DNA of 64,000 nucleotides, taken from Comamonas sp. lk (lineage in GTDB: Bacteria > Pseudomonadota > Gammaproteobacteria > Burkholderiales > Burkholderiaceae_C). The stretch is taken from the NCBI RefSeq assembly GCF_900564145.1, contig NZ_UOOB01000001.1:1463732-1527731 (forward strand), written 5' to 3'. How positions within the stretch are numbered: position 1 is the first letter of the stretch; every line of letters begins with the position of its first letter. This document shows, piece after piece, positions 52,190 through 61,147 of this stretch. A model generated the notes under the pieces. It was not told the DNA's origin. It did no database searches and saw only the letters and a program-made list of their open reading frames with translations. Both the position numbers and the translations under genes were made by a program.

Positions 52190-53011
52190 TCAATGCCCCA
52201 GATGCTGAGGCAGCACTTCCTGCAAGATAGTGGTGGCGATCTCCTCGATCGACTTGGTGGTGCTGGACAACCACTCGATGCCGCTTCTGCGCATCATGGC
52301 TTCAGCCTCGGCCACCTCGTAGCGGCAGTTTTGCAGGCTGGCGTACTTGGAGTCGGGGCGGCGCTCGTTGCGAATGCTCGACAGGCGCTCGGGCTGAATG
52401 GTCAGGCCGAACAGCTTCTTGCGAAACGGCTCCAGAGCGGGCGGCAGCTGCTTGCGCTCGAAGTCTTCGGGGATCAGCGGGTAGTTGGCCACTTTCAGGC
52501 CGAACTGCATGGCCAGGTACAGGCTGGTAGGCGTCTTGCCCGAGCGGCTCACGCCCACCAGGATCACATCGGCTCCGGTCAGGTCGGTATGAGTCTGGCC
52601 GTCGTCATGGGCCAGCGTGTAGTTGATGGCCTCCATGCGCTCCAGATATTCCTTGCTCTCGCTGATGTCGGCAAAGCGGCCCACACGGTGCAGCGACTTC
52701 TGGCCCAGCTCGATCTCCAGCGGGCGTACAAAGGTGCCGAACATGTCGAACACCTTGCCCTTGCAGGTGGCTTCGATCAAATCAAGGTGCTCCTGGTTGA
52801 CCAGGGTGGTGAAGACCACGGGCTTGTTGCTTTCCAGGGAAGCCACATGGTTGATCTGGCGAATTGCCTGATGGACCTTGTCCGGAGAGTCCACAAAGGG
52901 GATGCGCACGATGCGGGGCTTGGTGTCGAACTGGGCCATGATGGCCGTGCCAAAGGTTTCGGCGGTGATGCCGGTGCCGTCGGAGATGACAAAAATCGTA
53001 TGGGTATGCAT
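52190..53011 (-). CDS. ppsR: PEP synthase regulatory protein (bifunctional kinase/pyrophosphorylase)
   Basis: A 273-residue DUF299 (Kinase-PPPase) protein. In E. coli the homologue PpsR inactivates PEP synthase by ADP-dependent phosphorylation and reactivates it by Pi-dependent dephosphorylation. Starts [23 protein letters not shown]; the P-loop [34 protein letters not shown] is intact. It is divergent from its target gene ppsA, the standard arrangement. Confidence 0.95.
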   Translation of the reverse strand: MHTHTIFVISDGTGITAETFGTAIMAQFDTKPRIVRIPFVDSPDKVHQAIRQINHVASLESNKPVVFTTLVNQEHLDLIEATCKGKVFDMFGTFVRPLEIELGQKSLHRVGRFADISESKEYLERMEAINYTLAHDDGQTHTDLTGADVILVGVSRSGKTPTSLYLAMQFGLKVANYPLIPEDFERKQLPPALEPFRKKLFGLTIQPERLSSIRNERRPDSKYASLQNCRYEVAEAEAMMRRSGIEWLSSTTKSIEEIATTILQEVLPQHLGH

Positions 53012-53263
53012 GGTGCGCGCAGTGATTAGGTGAGGGCTAGGTAAGCAATGCCATGCCCGGAACTCTGAAACAGGATTGTGCCGCCCGGGGCTGCTTGGCT
53101 CGGCCTACAATGGCGCCCATTATTCCCAATTTCAACCCATGCTCGTTGACGGTCAACATCCAGAACAGCAAAGCACTGCCTTGATGCAGCGTGGGTTCGC
53201 GTCGCCTGGCCATTCAGCCCAGGCCTCGCAAGCGTGCCGGTTTTTAACCTTTGGAGTTTCCCC

Positions 53264-55654
53264 ATGTCTCAACTGTTCGAAGCGACCGCATTAGTCGTTC
53301 CGTTTGAAAAACTGAGAATGACTGACGTTGAGTCGGTCGGCGGCAAGAACGCCTCGCTCGGCGAAATGATCTCGCAACTGCCCCAGGGCGTGCGCGTGCC
53401 TACCGGCTTTGCCACCACGGCCCACGCTTTCCGCGAGTTCCTGGCCTTTGAAGGCCTGGCAGGCAAGATTTCCGCCAAGCTGGCAGCTCTGGATGTGGAC
53501 GATGTCCGTGCCCTGGCCGCTGTGGGCGCCGAAATCCGCGCCATGGTGGAAAGCCAGCCTTTCCCCGCCGATCTGGAAGCCGCGATCCGCGCTGACTTCA
53601 TCACGCTGCAAGCCGGCAATGAAGCCGCTTCGTTTGCCGTGCGCTCTTCCGCCACTGCAGAAGATTTGCCTGACGCCTCGTTTGCCGGCCAGCAGGAAAC
53701 CTTCCTGAACGTGGTGGGCATCGAAGACGTGCTGCACAAGATGAAGGAAGTGTTCGCGTCGCTGTACAACGACCGCGCCATTTCTTACCGCGTACACAAG
53801 GGCTTCGAGCACGATGTGGTGGCCCTGTCCGCCGGCGTGCAGCGCATGGTGCGCTCCGATCTGGGCGCAGCCGGTGTGATGTTCACCATCGATACCGAAT
53901 CGGGCTTTGAAGAAGTGGTGTTCATCACTTCCAGCTATGGCCTGGGCGAGACCGTGGTGCAGGGCGCCGTGAACCCCGACGAGTTCTATGTGCACAAGCC
54001 CATGCTCAAGGCCGGCAACAAGGCGCTGATCCGCCGCAATCTGGGCTCCAAGCTGATCCAGATGGAATTTGCCACTGCCGAAGAAAAAGCGGCGACTGGC
54101 AAGCTGGTCAAGACCACCGACGTGGCTCCCGAGCTGCGCAACCGCTATTCGCTGACCGATGCCGACGTGGAGCAACTGGCCCGCTACGCCCTGGTGATCG
54201 AAGAGCATTACGGCCGCCCCATGGATATCGAATGGGGTAAGGACGGCACCGACGGCCACCTCTACATTCTGCAAGCGCGCCCAGAGACGGTGAAGAGCCA
54301 GTCCAAGGGCCAGGCCGAGCTGCGCTACAAGTTGAAGGGCACGGGCAATGTGCTGGCCGAAGGCCGCGCCATTGGCCAGAAGATCGGTACCGGCCCTGTG
54401 CGCCTGGTGTCCGATATTTCGCAGATGGACCAGGTCCAAGCCGGCGATGTGCTGGTGACCGATATGACCGATCCCAACTGGGAGCCGGTCATGAAGAAAG
54501 CTTCGGCCATCGTGACCAACCGCGGCGGCCGCACCTGCCACGCCGCCATCATTGCGCGCGAGCTGGGTATTCCTGCCGTGGTGGGCTGTGGCAATGCCAC
54601 CGAGCTGCTCAAGGCTGAAACTCTGGTGACCGTGTCCTGCGCGGAAGGCGATACCGGCAAGATCTATGACGGTCTGATCGAGACCGAAGTGACCGAGGTC
54701 AAGCGCGGCGAAATGCCTGCCATCAAGACCAAGATCATGATGAACGTGGGCAACCCCCAGCTGGCATTCGATTTTGCCCAGCTGCCCAACGAAGGCGTGG
54801 GTCTGGCCCGTCTGGAATTCATCATCAACAACAACATCGGCGTGCACCCCAAGGCCATCCTGGACTACCCCGCCGTGGCTCCCGATCTGAAGAAGGCCGT
54901 GGAATCCGTGGCCCGCGGTCATGCTTCGCCCCGTGCCTTCTACGTGGACAAGGTTGCTGAAGGCGTGGCCACCATTGCCGCCGCTTTCTGGCCCAAGCCC
55001 GTGATCGTGCGCATGTCGGACTTCAAGTCCAACGAATATCGCAAGCTCATCGGCGGCAGCCGCTACGAGCCCGAGGAAGAGAACCCCATGTTGGGCTTCC
55101 GTGGTGCGGCGCGCTACATCTCCGCCGAGTTCGGCGAAGCCTTCAAGATGGAATGCGAAGCCCTGCACCGCGTGCGTGAGGACATGGGGCTGACCAACGT
55201 CAAGATCATGATTCCTTTCGTGCGTACCCTGGGTCAGGCCAAGCGCGTGACCGAGCTGCTGGCCGAAAACGGCTTGAAGCGCGGCGAGAACGGCCTGCAA
55301 TTCATCATGATGTGCGAAGTGCCCTCCAACGCCATCCTGGCTGACGAGTTCCTGGAGTACTTCGACGGCTTCTCCATTGGCTCCAACGATCTGACCCAGC
55401 TGACTCTGGGCCTGGATCGCGACTCCGGTCTGGAATTGCTGGCTGCTGACTTTGACGAGCGCGATCCTGCGGTCAAGAAGATGCTCGAGCGCGCCATCAA
55501 GGCCTGCCTGGCTCAGAACAAGTATGTGGGCATCTGCGGCCAAGGCCCTTCGGACCACCCCGACTTCGCCAAGTGGCTGGCCGATGAAGGTATTTCCTCC
55601 ATCTCGCTGAACCCCGACAGCGTGGTTTCCACCTGGCAGAAACTGGCTGAGTAA
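53264..55654 (+). CDS. ppsA: phosphoenolpyruvate synthase
   Basis: A 796-residue enzyme that converts pyruvate and ATP to PEP, AMP and phosphate for gluconeogenesis. The N-terminal ATP-binding domain begins [12 protein letters not shown]; the swivelling domain carries the phospho-His H426 in [23 protein letters not shown]; the C-terminal barrel includes [16 protein letters not shown] and [16 protein letters not shown]. The upstream TACAAT (53106-53111) is a candidate -10 with a long leader. A two-subunit symporter starts 15 bases after its stop. Confidence 0.96.
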   Translation: MSQLFEATALVVPFEKLRMTDVESVGGKNASLGEMISQLPQGVRVPTGFATTAHAFREFLAFEGLAGKISAKLAALDVDDVRALAAVGAEIRAMVESQPFPADLEAAIRADFITLQAGNEAASFAVRSSATAEDLPDASFAGQQETFLNVVGIEDVLHKMKEVFASLYNDRAISYRVHKGFEHDVVALSAGVQRMVRSDLGAAGVMFTIDTESGFEEVVFITSSYGLGETVVQGAVNPDEFYVHKPMLKAGNKALIRRNLGSKLIQMEFATAEEKAATGKLVKTTDVAPELRNRYSLTDADVEQLARYALVIEEHYGRPMDIEWGKDGTDGHLYILQARPETVKSQSKGQAELRYKLKGTGNVLAEGRAIGQKIGTGPVRLVSDISQMDQVQAGDVLVTDMTDPNWEPVMKKASAIVTNRGGRTCHAAIIARELGIPAVVGCGNATELLKAETLVTVSCAEGDTGKIYDGLIETEVTEVKRGEMPAIKTKIMMNVGNPQLAFDFAQLPNEGVGLARLEFIINNNIGVHPKAILDYPAVAPDLKKAVESVARGHASPRAFYVDKVAEGVATIAAAFWPKPVIVRMSDFKSNEYRKLIGGSRYEPEEENPMLGFRGAARYISAEFGEAFKMECEALHRVREDMGLTNVKIMIPFVRTLGQAKRVTELLAENGLKRGENGLQFIMMCEVPSNAILADEFLEYFDGFSIGSNDLTQLTLGLDRDSGLELLAADFDERDPAVKKMLERAIKACLAQNKYVGICGQGPSDHPDFAKWLADEGISSISLNPDSVVSTWQKLAE

Positions 55655-55668
55655 GCCGGCCCATCGTC

Positions 55669-56046
55669 ATGCAGACGCAGCGAGCGCCTGAAGGTCCGCA
55701 TGACGACTTGGCCAGGGATGCGTCACTGGACGCGTCCCTGGATGCCTATGGCAACCCGGTAGAAGCATCGCTTCCGCCGCGGTTGCACGATACACACCAC
55801 CTGAGATTGAAAGCCTTGCTGCTGACGATCTGGGTGGTGTTTTCTTTTGGCATCATCTATTTCGCCCGTGACCTGCAGGCCATGGTGCCGGGCAAGCCCA
55901 CAGCCTACTGGATGGCGGCCCAAGGGGCGATCCTGATGTTTCTGGTCATCATCGTGGCTTACTGTGTGGCTATGGATCACCTCGAACGCCAGGCTGCGCG
56001 GGGCAAAGCCGCCATGCCCGCTGACTCTTCCTCGCCCCATGCCTGA
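55669..56046 (+). CDS. DUF4212 small subunit of a sodium/solute symporter
   Basis: A 125-residue protein with two transmembrane segments (LLLTIWVVFSFGIIYFARDL and WMAAQGAILMFLVIIVAYCVAM) and a family-typical RLKALLLTIWVVFSFG/PTAYWMAAQG pattern, DUF4212. Such proteins are encoded just ahead of acetate/monocarboxylate-type sodium symporters and are thought to be their small subunits. An acidic Asp-rich leader of about 45 residues is unusual. It overlaps the large-subunit gene by 8 bases (ATGCCTGA) and follows ppsA closely. Confidence 0.85.
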   Translation: MQTQRAPEGPHDDLARDASLDASLDAYGNPVEASLPPRLHDTHHLRLKALLLTIWVVFSFGIIYFARDLQAMVPGKPTAYWMAAQGAILMFLVIIVAYCVAMDHLERQAARGKAAMPADSSSPHA

Positions 56047-58153
56047 GCGGGCTGTTCTGAGTCGCGCCTATCACTGGCGCCTGCACCGCATTCTGTTTTT
56101 GTATGTGCTCGGCGTTCTGGGCTTTTTGTGGGCCATGTTCTGGGCGGAAGACCAGGGTCTGTCGCGCCACTGGATAGGGCCCATCTTTCTGTTTTGCACC
56201 GTCATGGTGTATGCCGCCATTGGCGTGTACTCACGTACCAGCAATGCCGAAGAGTATTTCGTAGCCGGGCGACGCATACCCCCGTTCTACAACGGCATGG
56301 CCGCAGCGGCCGACTGGATGAGTGCGGCCTCCTTCATCAGCCTCTCGGGCGCCTTGTATCTGCAGGGATTTGCCGGCACTGCGGGTCATGCCGGCGGGCT
56401 GGCCTATGTGCTGGGCTGGACGGGTGGCTTTTGCCTGGTGGCCATGCTGATCGCCCCTTATCTGCGGGCCATGAATCTCTATACCGTGCCCGATTATTTT
56501 CAGGTGCGATTTGGCGGGCGCTGGCCGCGCGTCATTGCGGCGCTGGCCGCCATGACATGCTCGTTTACCTATGTGGTGGCTCAGATCTACGGCGTGGGCC
56601 TGATTGCTTCGCGGCTGACCGGCGTGCAGTTCGAGATCGGCATCATGCTGGGTCTGGGCGGCGTGCTGCTGTGTTCATTTCTGGGCGGAATGCGCGCCAT
56701 CACCTGGACCCAGGTGGCCCAGTATGTGGTCATGCTGCTGGCGTTTCTGATTCCGGTCTCGTGGCTGGCCTACAAGCAGCTGGGCACGCCGTTGGCGACG
56801 GCAGCCTATACCCAGCAGTTGGGTAAGATTGCCCAGCTGGAGCAGCAACTGCTGCATTCGCCGGCAGAGCAATCGGTGGTGGATGCCTACCGCTTGAGGG
56901 CGCAGGTGCTGGAATCCAAGCTGCGCGACGTGCCCACGGTGCTGGCCACCGAGCGTCAGGCCTTGACCGAGCATATCCGCGAGCTGCGCACCAGCAGCGG
57001 CAATGTGGGCGCCATCATGGCGGCCAGCCGCGATTTGGCCGCCATGCCCAAGGATGAGGCTGCAGCCCGCGAGCGCTGGACGCGGGAGCTGAACGAGACC
57101 TATGAGCGCGCCAGACCGCTGGGCGGCATTCCCCTGCACAGCCTGCCGTTCACCGGCGATCCGCAGGGCACGCCTGAGCAGCAGGCCGAGTACGAGGATA
57201 GCCGGCGCAATTTTCTTGCCCTGATGTTCTGCCTGATGGTGGGCACGGCCGGCCTGCCGCATTTGCTCACGCGCTACTACACCGTGCCCACGGTCTCGGC
57301 GGCGCGGGCATCGGTGGCCTGGTCGCTGTTTTTTATCGGCATCCTTTATCTGAGCGCACCGGCTTTGGCCGTGATGGTCAAGTTTGAAGTCATGAACAAT
57401 CTGGTGGGCACGCACTTCGATGCCTTGCCCAACTGGATTGCGCAGTGGTCGCGCGTCGATGGTTCGCTTTTGTCGGTGGAAGACATCAACGGCGACGGCG
57501 TTCTGCAGTTTGGCGAAATCCGCATGGGGGCCGACCTGATCATGCTGGCCACGCCCGAGCTGGGTGGCATGCCTTATGTGGTTTCTGGCCTAGTGGCTGC
57601 CGGTGGCCTGGCGGCAGCCCTGTCCACTGCCGACGGTCTGCTGCTGACCATCAGCAATGCGCTGGTGCGTGATCTGTATTTTCAGGAGCGCCAGTTCAGC
57701 CGCGTCAACGAGCATGTGCGCCTGCGGCGCTTTTCACCGGAGCGGCGCGTCATTCTCTCCAAGTTTGCGCTGCTGCTGGTGGCCCTGTCTGCAGCCTTTG
57801 TGGCGGCGCGGCGCTCGTCCGATATCTTGCCCATGGTCTCGGCTTCGTTCTCCCTGGCTGCCTCGGCCTTTGTGCCTGCCATGGTGCTGGGTATTTTCTG
57901 GCGCGGCACCACCCGTCGTGGAGCGGTTGCGGGCATGCTGCTGGGGCTGGCTGTCACCTTGTACTACATGCTGTCCCATGTGACTGCTCTGCAGACCATG
58001 CTGCCCGAGGCCTTGCGCAGCCCCGGTCTGTGGTGGGGCATACAGCCGATTTCGGCCGGTGTCTTTGGTGTGCCCACCGGCTTTGTCGTGACCTGGGTGG
58101 TCAGCTGGCTGGAGCAGCGTCGTGTTTCAGGAAATCAAGCCATCCGCTCTTAA
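56039..58153 (+). CDS. sodium:solute symporter (acetate/carboxylate type, VC_2705-like) with EF-hand loop
   Basis: A 704-residue SSS-family carrier: TSNAEEYFVAGRRIPPFYNGMAAAADWMSAASFISLSGALYLQGFAG is the typical helix 1-2 region. About 125 residues (roughly 260-385) form a hydrophilic, partly coiled-coil insert (QLGKIAQLEQQLLHSPAEQ, VLESKLRDVPTVLATERQALTEHIREL). A canonical EF-hand calcium loop is at 482-493: D482, N484, D486, G487, L489, E493. After it the core resumes (GGLAAALSTADGLLLTISNALVRDLYFQ). Length exceeds ordinary symporters of about 550 residues. Operon with ppsA suggests uptake of a gluconeogenic carboxylate. Confidence 0.9.
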   Translation: MPERAVLSRAYHWRLHRILFLYVLGVLGFLWAMFWAEDQGLSRHWIGPIFLFCTVMVYAAIGVYSRTSNAEEYFVAGRRIPPFYNGMAAAADWMSAASFISLSGALYLQGFAGTAGHAGGLAYVLGWTGGFCLVAMLIAPYLRAMNLYTVPDYFQVRFGGRWPRVIAALAAMTCSFTYVVAQIYGVGLIASRLTGVQFEIGIMLGLGGVLLCSFLGGMRAITWTQVAQYVVMLLAFLIPVSWLAYKQLGTPLATAAYTQQLGKIAQLEQQLLHSPAEQSVVDAYRLRAQVLESKLRDVPTVLATERQALTEHIRELRTSSGNVGAIMAASRDLAAMPKDEAAARERWTRELNETYERARPLGGIPLHSLPFTGDPQGTPEQQAEYEDSRRNFLALMFCLMVGTAGLPHLLTRYYTVPTVSAARASVAWSLFFIGILYLSAPALAVMVKFEVMNNLVGTHFDALPNWIAQWSRVDGSLLSVEDINGDGVLQFGEIRMGADLIMLATPELGGMPYVVSGLVAAGGLAAALSTADGLLLTISNALVRDLYFQERQFSRVNEHVRLRRFSPERRVILSKFALLLVALSAAFVAARRSSDILPMVSASFSLAASAFVPAMVLGIFWRGTTRRGAVAGMLLGLAVTLYYMLSHVTALQTMLPEALRSPGLWWGIQPISAGVFGVPTGFVVTWVVSWLEQRRVSGNQAIRS

Positions 58154-58341
58154 AAATGAAGCATGTAGCGCTTGATGGATAAGGGAGGGCTTGGTTTTGA
58201 TGCCGAAACTATTTGACCAAACCTAAACCGCAAGCTATTGCAGGCGCTCGGCAGATGCGCGGCGTCAATCGTTGAAGGTAAACCCGGTTTTCAATGCGGG
58301 GCTCTCATGCGACTCTTGGCCGTTGAAGAGAAAGAGTGATC
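58154..58341 (+). promoter_or_regulatory. promoter region ahead of the 164-residue unknown gene
   Basis: TTGACC (58213-58218), a 17-base spacer and TATTGC (58236-58241) form a fair sigma-70 promoter, giving a leader of about 95 bases. GTAGCGCTTGATGGATAAG near 58162 resembles the local mini-repeats. Confidence 0.5.
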
Positions 58342-58836
58342 ATGTACTTTGTCAAAACGGCGCAAGGCCAGCAGGCGTTCAAGGAGCGACACCAGGATTT
58401 TGCTCAGCGTCTGCGTTCGGCTTTTTTGTTGTTTGACGGCAAGCGCAGTCTGAGCCAGGTACTGGAGGCCACCGCTGCCATGGGCGTGACGCAGGCAGAT
58501 GTGATGAGTCTGGTGGACAAGGGCTGGCTGCAGCTACCTGATGTCACAGCGCCCGGTCTGGCGCCGGCGGCCGTGGCGCAGCCGTCAACGTCGGCCTCGC
58601 TGGAACCTGCCCTAGCTGTCACGGATGAAGAGCAGGCCAGGCGCCGCTATCAGCAGGCCTACCCCTTGGCTGTCAATCTGACGGGCAAGCTGGGACTCAG
58701 GGGATTTCGCTTGAATCTGGCCGTAGAGGCCGCCATGGGCTATGCGCAGCTGGTGGAGCTGGCTCCCCGCATCCGTGATGCCGCTGGCGACAAGGCCTAT
58801 GCGGCGCTGCATCAGGCACTTTTTGCCCAGGAGTGA
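58342..58836 (+). CDS. conserved-looking hypothetical protein
   Basis: A 164-residue soluble protein. The first 65 residues look like a compact helical, winged-helix-like domain (FAQRLRSAFLLFDGKRSLSQVLEATAAMGVTQADVMSLVDKGWLQL). A Pro/Ala/Ser linker (about 68-88) leads to a helical C-terminal region (DEEQARRRYQQAYPLAVNLTGKLGLRGFRLNLAVEAAMGYAQLVELAPRIRDAAGD). No signal peptide. The first half could bind DNA or sense a ligand, but I recognise no family. The GTG at 58336 is an alternative start. Confidence 0.72.
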   Translation: MYFVKTAQGQQAFKERHQDFAQRLRSAFLLFDGKRSLSQVLEATAAMGVTQADVMSLVDKGWLQLPDVTAPGLAPAAVAQPSTSASLEPALAVTDEEQARRRYQQAYPLAVNLTGKLGLRGFRLNLAVEAAMGYAQLVELAPRIRDAAGDKAYAALHQALFAQE

Positions 58837-58863
58837 AGGCATGATCGGCTGACAGCCTTAAAC

Positions 58864-58892
58864 AAAAAAGCGGCTCGAAAGCCGCTTTTTTG
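58864..58892. terminator. bidirectional intrinsic terminator
   Basis: AAGCGGCT (58868-58875), loop CGAA, AGCCGCTT (58880-58887), with six A on the left and six T on the right. It serves both the unknown gene and the leftward FKBP gene. Confidence 0.93.
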
Positions 58893-58917
58893 TCGAACGC
58901 TATGAAAGCGCGGGCGA

Positions 58918-59271
58918 TCAGAGTGCCAGCAGTTCCACATCAAACTTCAGTGTGGCGTTGGGAGGAATCACGCCGCCGGCGCCACGGGCGCCATAACCCA
59001 GCTCGGAAGGGATCAGCAGAGTGCGCTGGCCGCCGACCTTCATGCCTTGCACGCCTTCATCCCAGCCCTTGATCACCATGCCGGCGCCCAGGGGGAAGAC
59101 GAAAGGATCGTTGCGGTCCTTGCTGGAGTCGAACTTGGCGCCTTGCACGCCATTGTTGTACAGCCAGCCGGTGTAGTGCACGGTCACGGATTGGCCGGCG
59201 CGGGCTTCGGCGCCTTCGCCTACAACAGTGTCTTCGAATTGCAGGCCAGAGGCAGTGGTATTGAAAGCCAT
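58918..59271 (-). CDS. FKBP-type peptidyl-prolyl cis-trans isomerase
   Basis: A 117-residue minimal FKBP domain without signal peptide, so cytoplasmic. The full set of FKBP landmarks appears: VTVHYTGWLYNNG, KFDSSKDRNDPFVFPLGAGMVIKGWDEGVQGMKVGGQRTLLIPSELGYGARGAGGVIPPNATLKFDVELL. The active-site aromatic and Asp positions are kept (Y, D, F, W, Y). GGAAAACC precedes the ATG. It stands alone. Confidence 0.94.
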   Translation of the reverse strand: MAFNTTASGLQFEDTVVGEGAEARAGQSVTVHYTGWLYNNGVQGAKFDSSKDRNDPFVFPLGAGMVIKGWDEGVQGMKVGGQRTLLIPSELGYGARGAGGVIPPNATLKFDVELLAL

Positions 59272-59407
59272 GATGGTTTTCCTTTCAGCGCAAATGCAGA
59301 GAAAAATGATGGAAAAAAGGGCCGGCCAAGCATGCTTGGGGCCCTGGAAGACAAAGGTTTAAGGCAGCCCCCTGCCATGCAGGTCGTTTGCCTATTAAAC
59401 CCTGAAA

Positions 59408-59713
59408 TTATTTCTTGGCGCGGGCAGCAACCCAGCGGTTGGCAAAGGCTTGTACGTCCGACAGGCGCTTGAGTAGATCCTGACCCGCGAGGGTGACGGT
59501 GTAGCCGTCGGTGCCGTGTTCCAGCAAGCCGCATTCACGCAGCTCCTTGATACGGGTGTTCAGGGTATTGGGGGTGATGCCGCCAACGCTGTCTTGCAGC
59601 AGTCGGAAGGTCTGGGGATGGCCGTCCCGCAGGGCCCACAGCACGCGCAACGCATATCGGCATTCGAGTTTCTCGAACAGCTGGTTGATGGCGGCGTTTT
59701 CCTTGGAGCTCAT
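59408..59713 (-). CDS. HxlR-like winged-helix regulator
   Basis: A 101-residue single-domain DNA-binding protein of the HxlR kind: CRYALRVLWALRDGHPQTFRLLQDSVGGITPNTLNTRIKELRECGLLEHGTDGYTVTLAGQDLL. One Cys (position 18) near the N-terminus matches the redox-sensing Cys seen in some HxlR proteins. GGAGAAGCGTCC is upstream. It has no obvious adjacent target other than possibly its own promoter, where GCTAC/GTAGC (59812-59828) forms an inverted repeat. Confidence 0.85.
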   Translation of the reverse strand: MSSKENAAINQLFEKLECRYALRVLWALRDGHPQTFRLLQDSVGGITPNTLNTRIKELRECGLLEHGTDGYTVTLAGQDLLKRLSDVQAFANRWVAARAKK

Positions 59714-60002
59714 GGACGCTTCTCCTTGCGCAAATTGTGTTGTTGAGCCGTACGCACTTGTTTGCGCACAGTGCCACGTCTTTTTCGAGACTATAGCGTT
59801 GAATTGATTTTGCTACAAGTTTAGTAGCTCCAAATCTACAACTGCAACGCGCTGAGGTCACAAACTTCATAAACCCCGTAGAAGTGTTGCTGGCTTGCCA
59901 CGAAAGCCAGCGTTTGCTTGCGGCCCGAGAGCCGCGCCAGAGTGCTTGGAATGCTTGCTTGGATTGGGCGGCCCGAGGGTTGTGTCGGGGTGTTCTGTCG
60001 GT
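59714..60002. other. non-coding gap between panE-like and HxlR-like genes
   Basis: A 289-base stretch without a gene. GCTAC-N7-GTAGC (59812-59828) may be an operator for the HxlR gene or a mini-repeat fragment. GCTGGCTT/AAGCCAGC (59889-59911) is a hairpin that could end the panE-like message. Confidence 0.45.
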
Positions 60003-60938
60003 TCAGCTTTTGGGGCTCTGAACCAGGTTGACTAGGACCTGCAGCAAGCGGTTGGCCGGCGTGGCAATGCCCAGGGCCTGACCGCGTCGCACCACATAGC
60101 CGTTGAGGTGATCGATCTCGCTGGGCTTGCCGCGCGCCACGTCACGTGCCGTCGATGAGAGCTGGCCGGGCATGGTCTGGGCAATTGCTTGCACGGCTGC
60201 ATCCACGCTGGCTCCAAGCACCAGGCCGTCGGCCGCAGCAACCGATTTGCATTCGGCCACGATGTCTGCAATCACACTGTTCACGCCCGCTTGTGCTACC
60301 AGCCAGCCATAAGGCTGCTGGGTGAGGGCGGAGAGGGCGTTGTAGCTGCAATTGATGATGAGCTTTTGCCATAACTCGGCGCGTACATCGGGCGAGACCG
60401 TGGTGGCAATGCCTGCCGCACCAAAGGTTTTGACGATTTCGTCGGCTTTGGGGTTGGGTGCGATGACCAGCTCGCCGCGTCCGAAATGGCGCACATGGCC
60501 GGGCGCTTCCATACCGGTCGCCACATAGACAGCCACTGCGGCGGCGGGGTTGCGTTCTCCCAGCACGCTGCGGGCGCGTTCGTCGTTGTCTACGCCATTT
60601 TGCAGACACAGCACCACGGCCCCTGTGGTCAGATGAGGCTTGATCTGCTCGGCACTGGCCTCGGTATCCGTGGACTTGACGCACAGCAGCACTACATCCG
60701 CACCGGCCACCGCGCTGGCATGGGTGCTGGTATGCATGGGGATGAAGCTGTCTTCGCTAGCGGTTTGCAGGTGCAGGCCTTGTGCGGCAATGGCCTGCAT
60801 ATGGCTTTCTCGTCCAATCAGGGTGACGTGGTTGCCCGCACGTGCCAGCAGGGCACCGAAGTAGCAACCCACGGCGCCCGCCCCCATGACGGCGATGCTC
60901 ATTGGCTGGTCTTGGCTGTTCAACGCGGAAACTTGCAT
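60003..60938 (-). CDS. 2-dehydropantoate 2-reductase (PanE/ApbA family)
   Basis: A 311-residue NADP-dependent reductase of the PanE family. Rossmann motif MGAGAVGCYFGALLARAG, then VVLLCVKSTDTEASAEQI, QNGVDNDER, and the catalytic Lys region ELWQKLIINCSYNALSALTQ and DHLNGYVVRRGQALGI. ApbA/PanE makes pantoate for coenzyme A, but this large family has paralogs of other function, so the pathway role is not certain. Start 60938 has GAGGA six bases upstream; MSIAVMGAG at 60902 is the alternative. Confidence 0.87.
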   Translation of the reverse strand: MQVSALNSQDQPMSIAVMGAGAVGCYFGALLARAGNHVTLIGRESHMQAIAAQGLHLQTASEDSFIPMHTSTHASAVAGADVVLLCVKSTDTEASAEQIKPHLTTGAVVLCLQNGVDNDERARSVLGERNPAAAVAVYVATGMEAPGHVRHFGRGELVIAPNPKADEIVKTFGAAGIATTVSPDVRAELWQKLIINCSYNALSALTQQPYGWLVAQAGVNSVIADIVAECKSVAAADGLVLGASVDAAVQAIAQTMPGQLSSTARDVARGKPSEIDHLNGYVVRRGQALGIATPANRLLQVLVNLVQSPKS

Positions 60939-61076
60939 GGCATGTCCTCAGGCCTTGGGGTGTGGCAGATAGGGGGTGAAACGGGTCCTAGCATAGCCAA
61001 TGTATTCATGCGGCGGATCTCCAGCGGCTCTCAAATATGGATGAGCTGTTGCAGGCTGCTCTGATGCGACGGACGT

Positions 61077-61111
61077 AAAAAAGCCCTGAGCTTTTGCAAG
61101 CTCAGGGCTTT
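61077..61111 (-). terminator. intrinsic terminator of rpoD
   Basis: AAGCCCTGAGCTT (61081-61093) pairs perfectly with AAGCTCAGGGCTT (61098-61110), loop TTGC. Read leftward it ends in six T. It follows the rpoD stop codon by about 37 bases. Confidence 0.94.
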
Positions 61112-61147
61112 GGGCGGTGGCCGCTGCAGGCAGTGGCCATGCGGTTT

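Noticed and set aside
53291..55558. Long open frame opposite ppsA
   Set aside because: Same shadow effect of biased codon use; the product is low-complexity His/Gly/Val-rich, while ppsA is complete on the plus strand.
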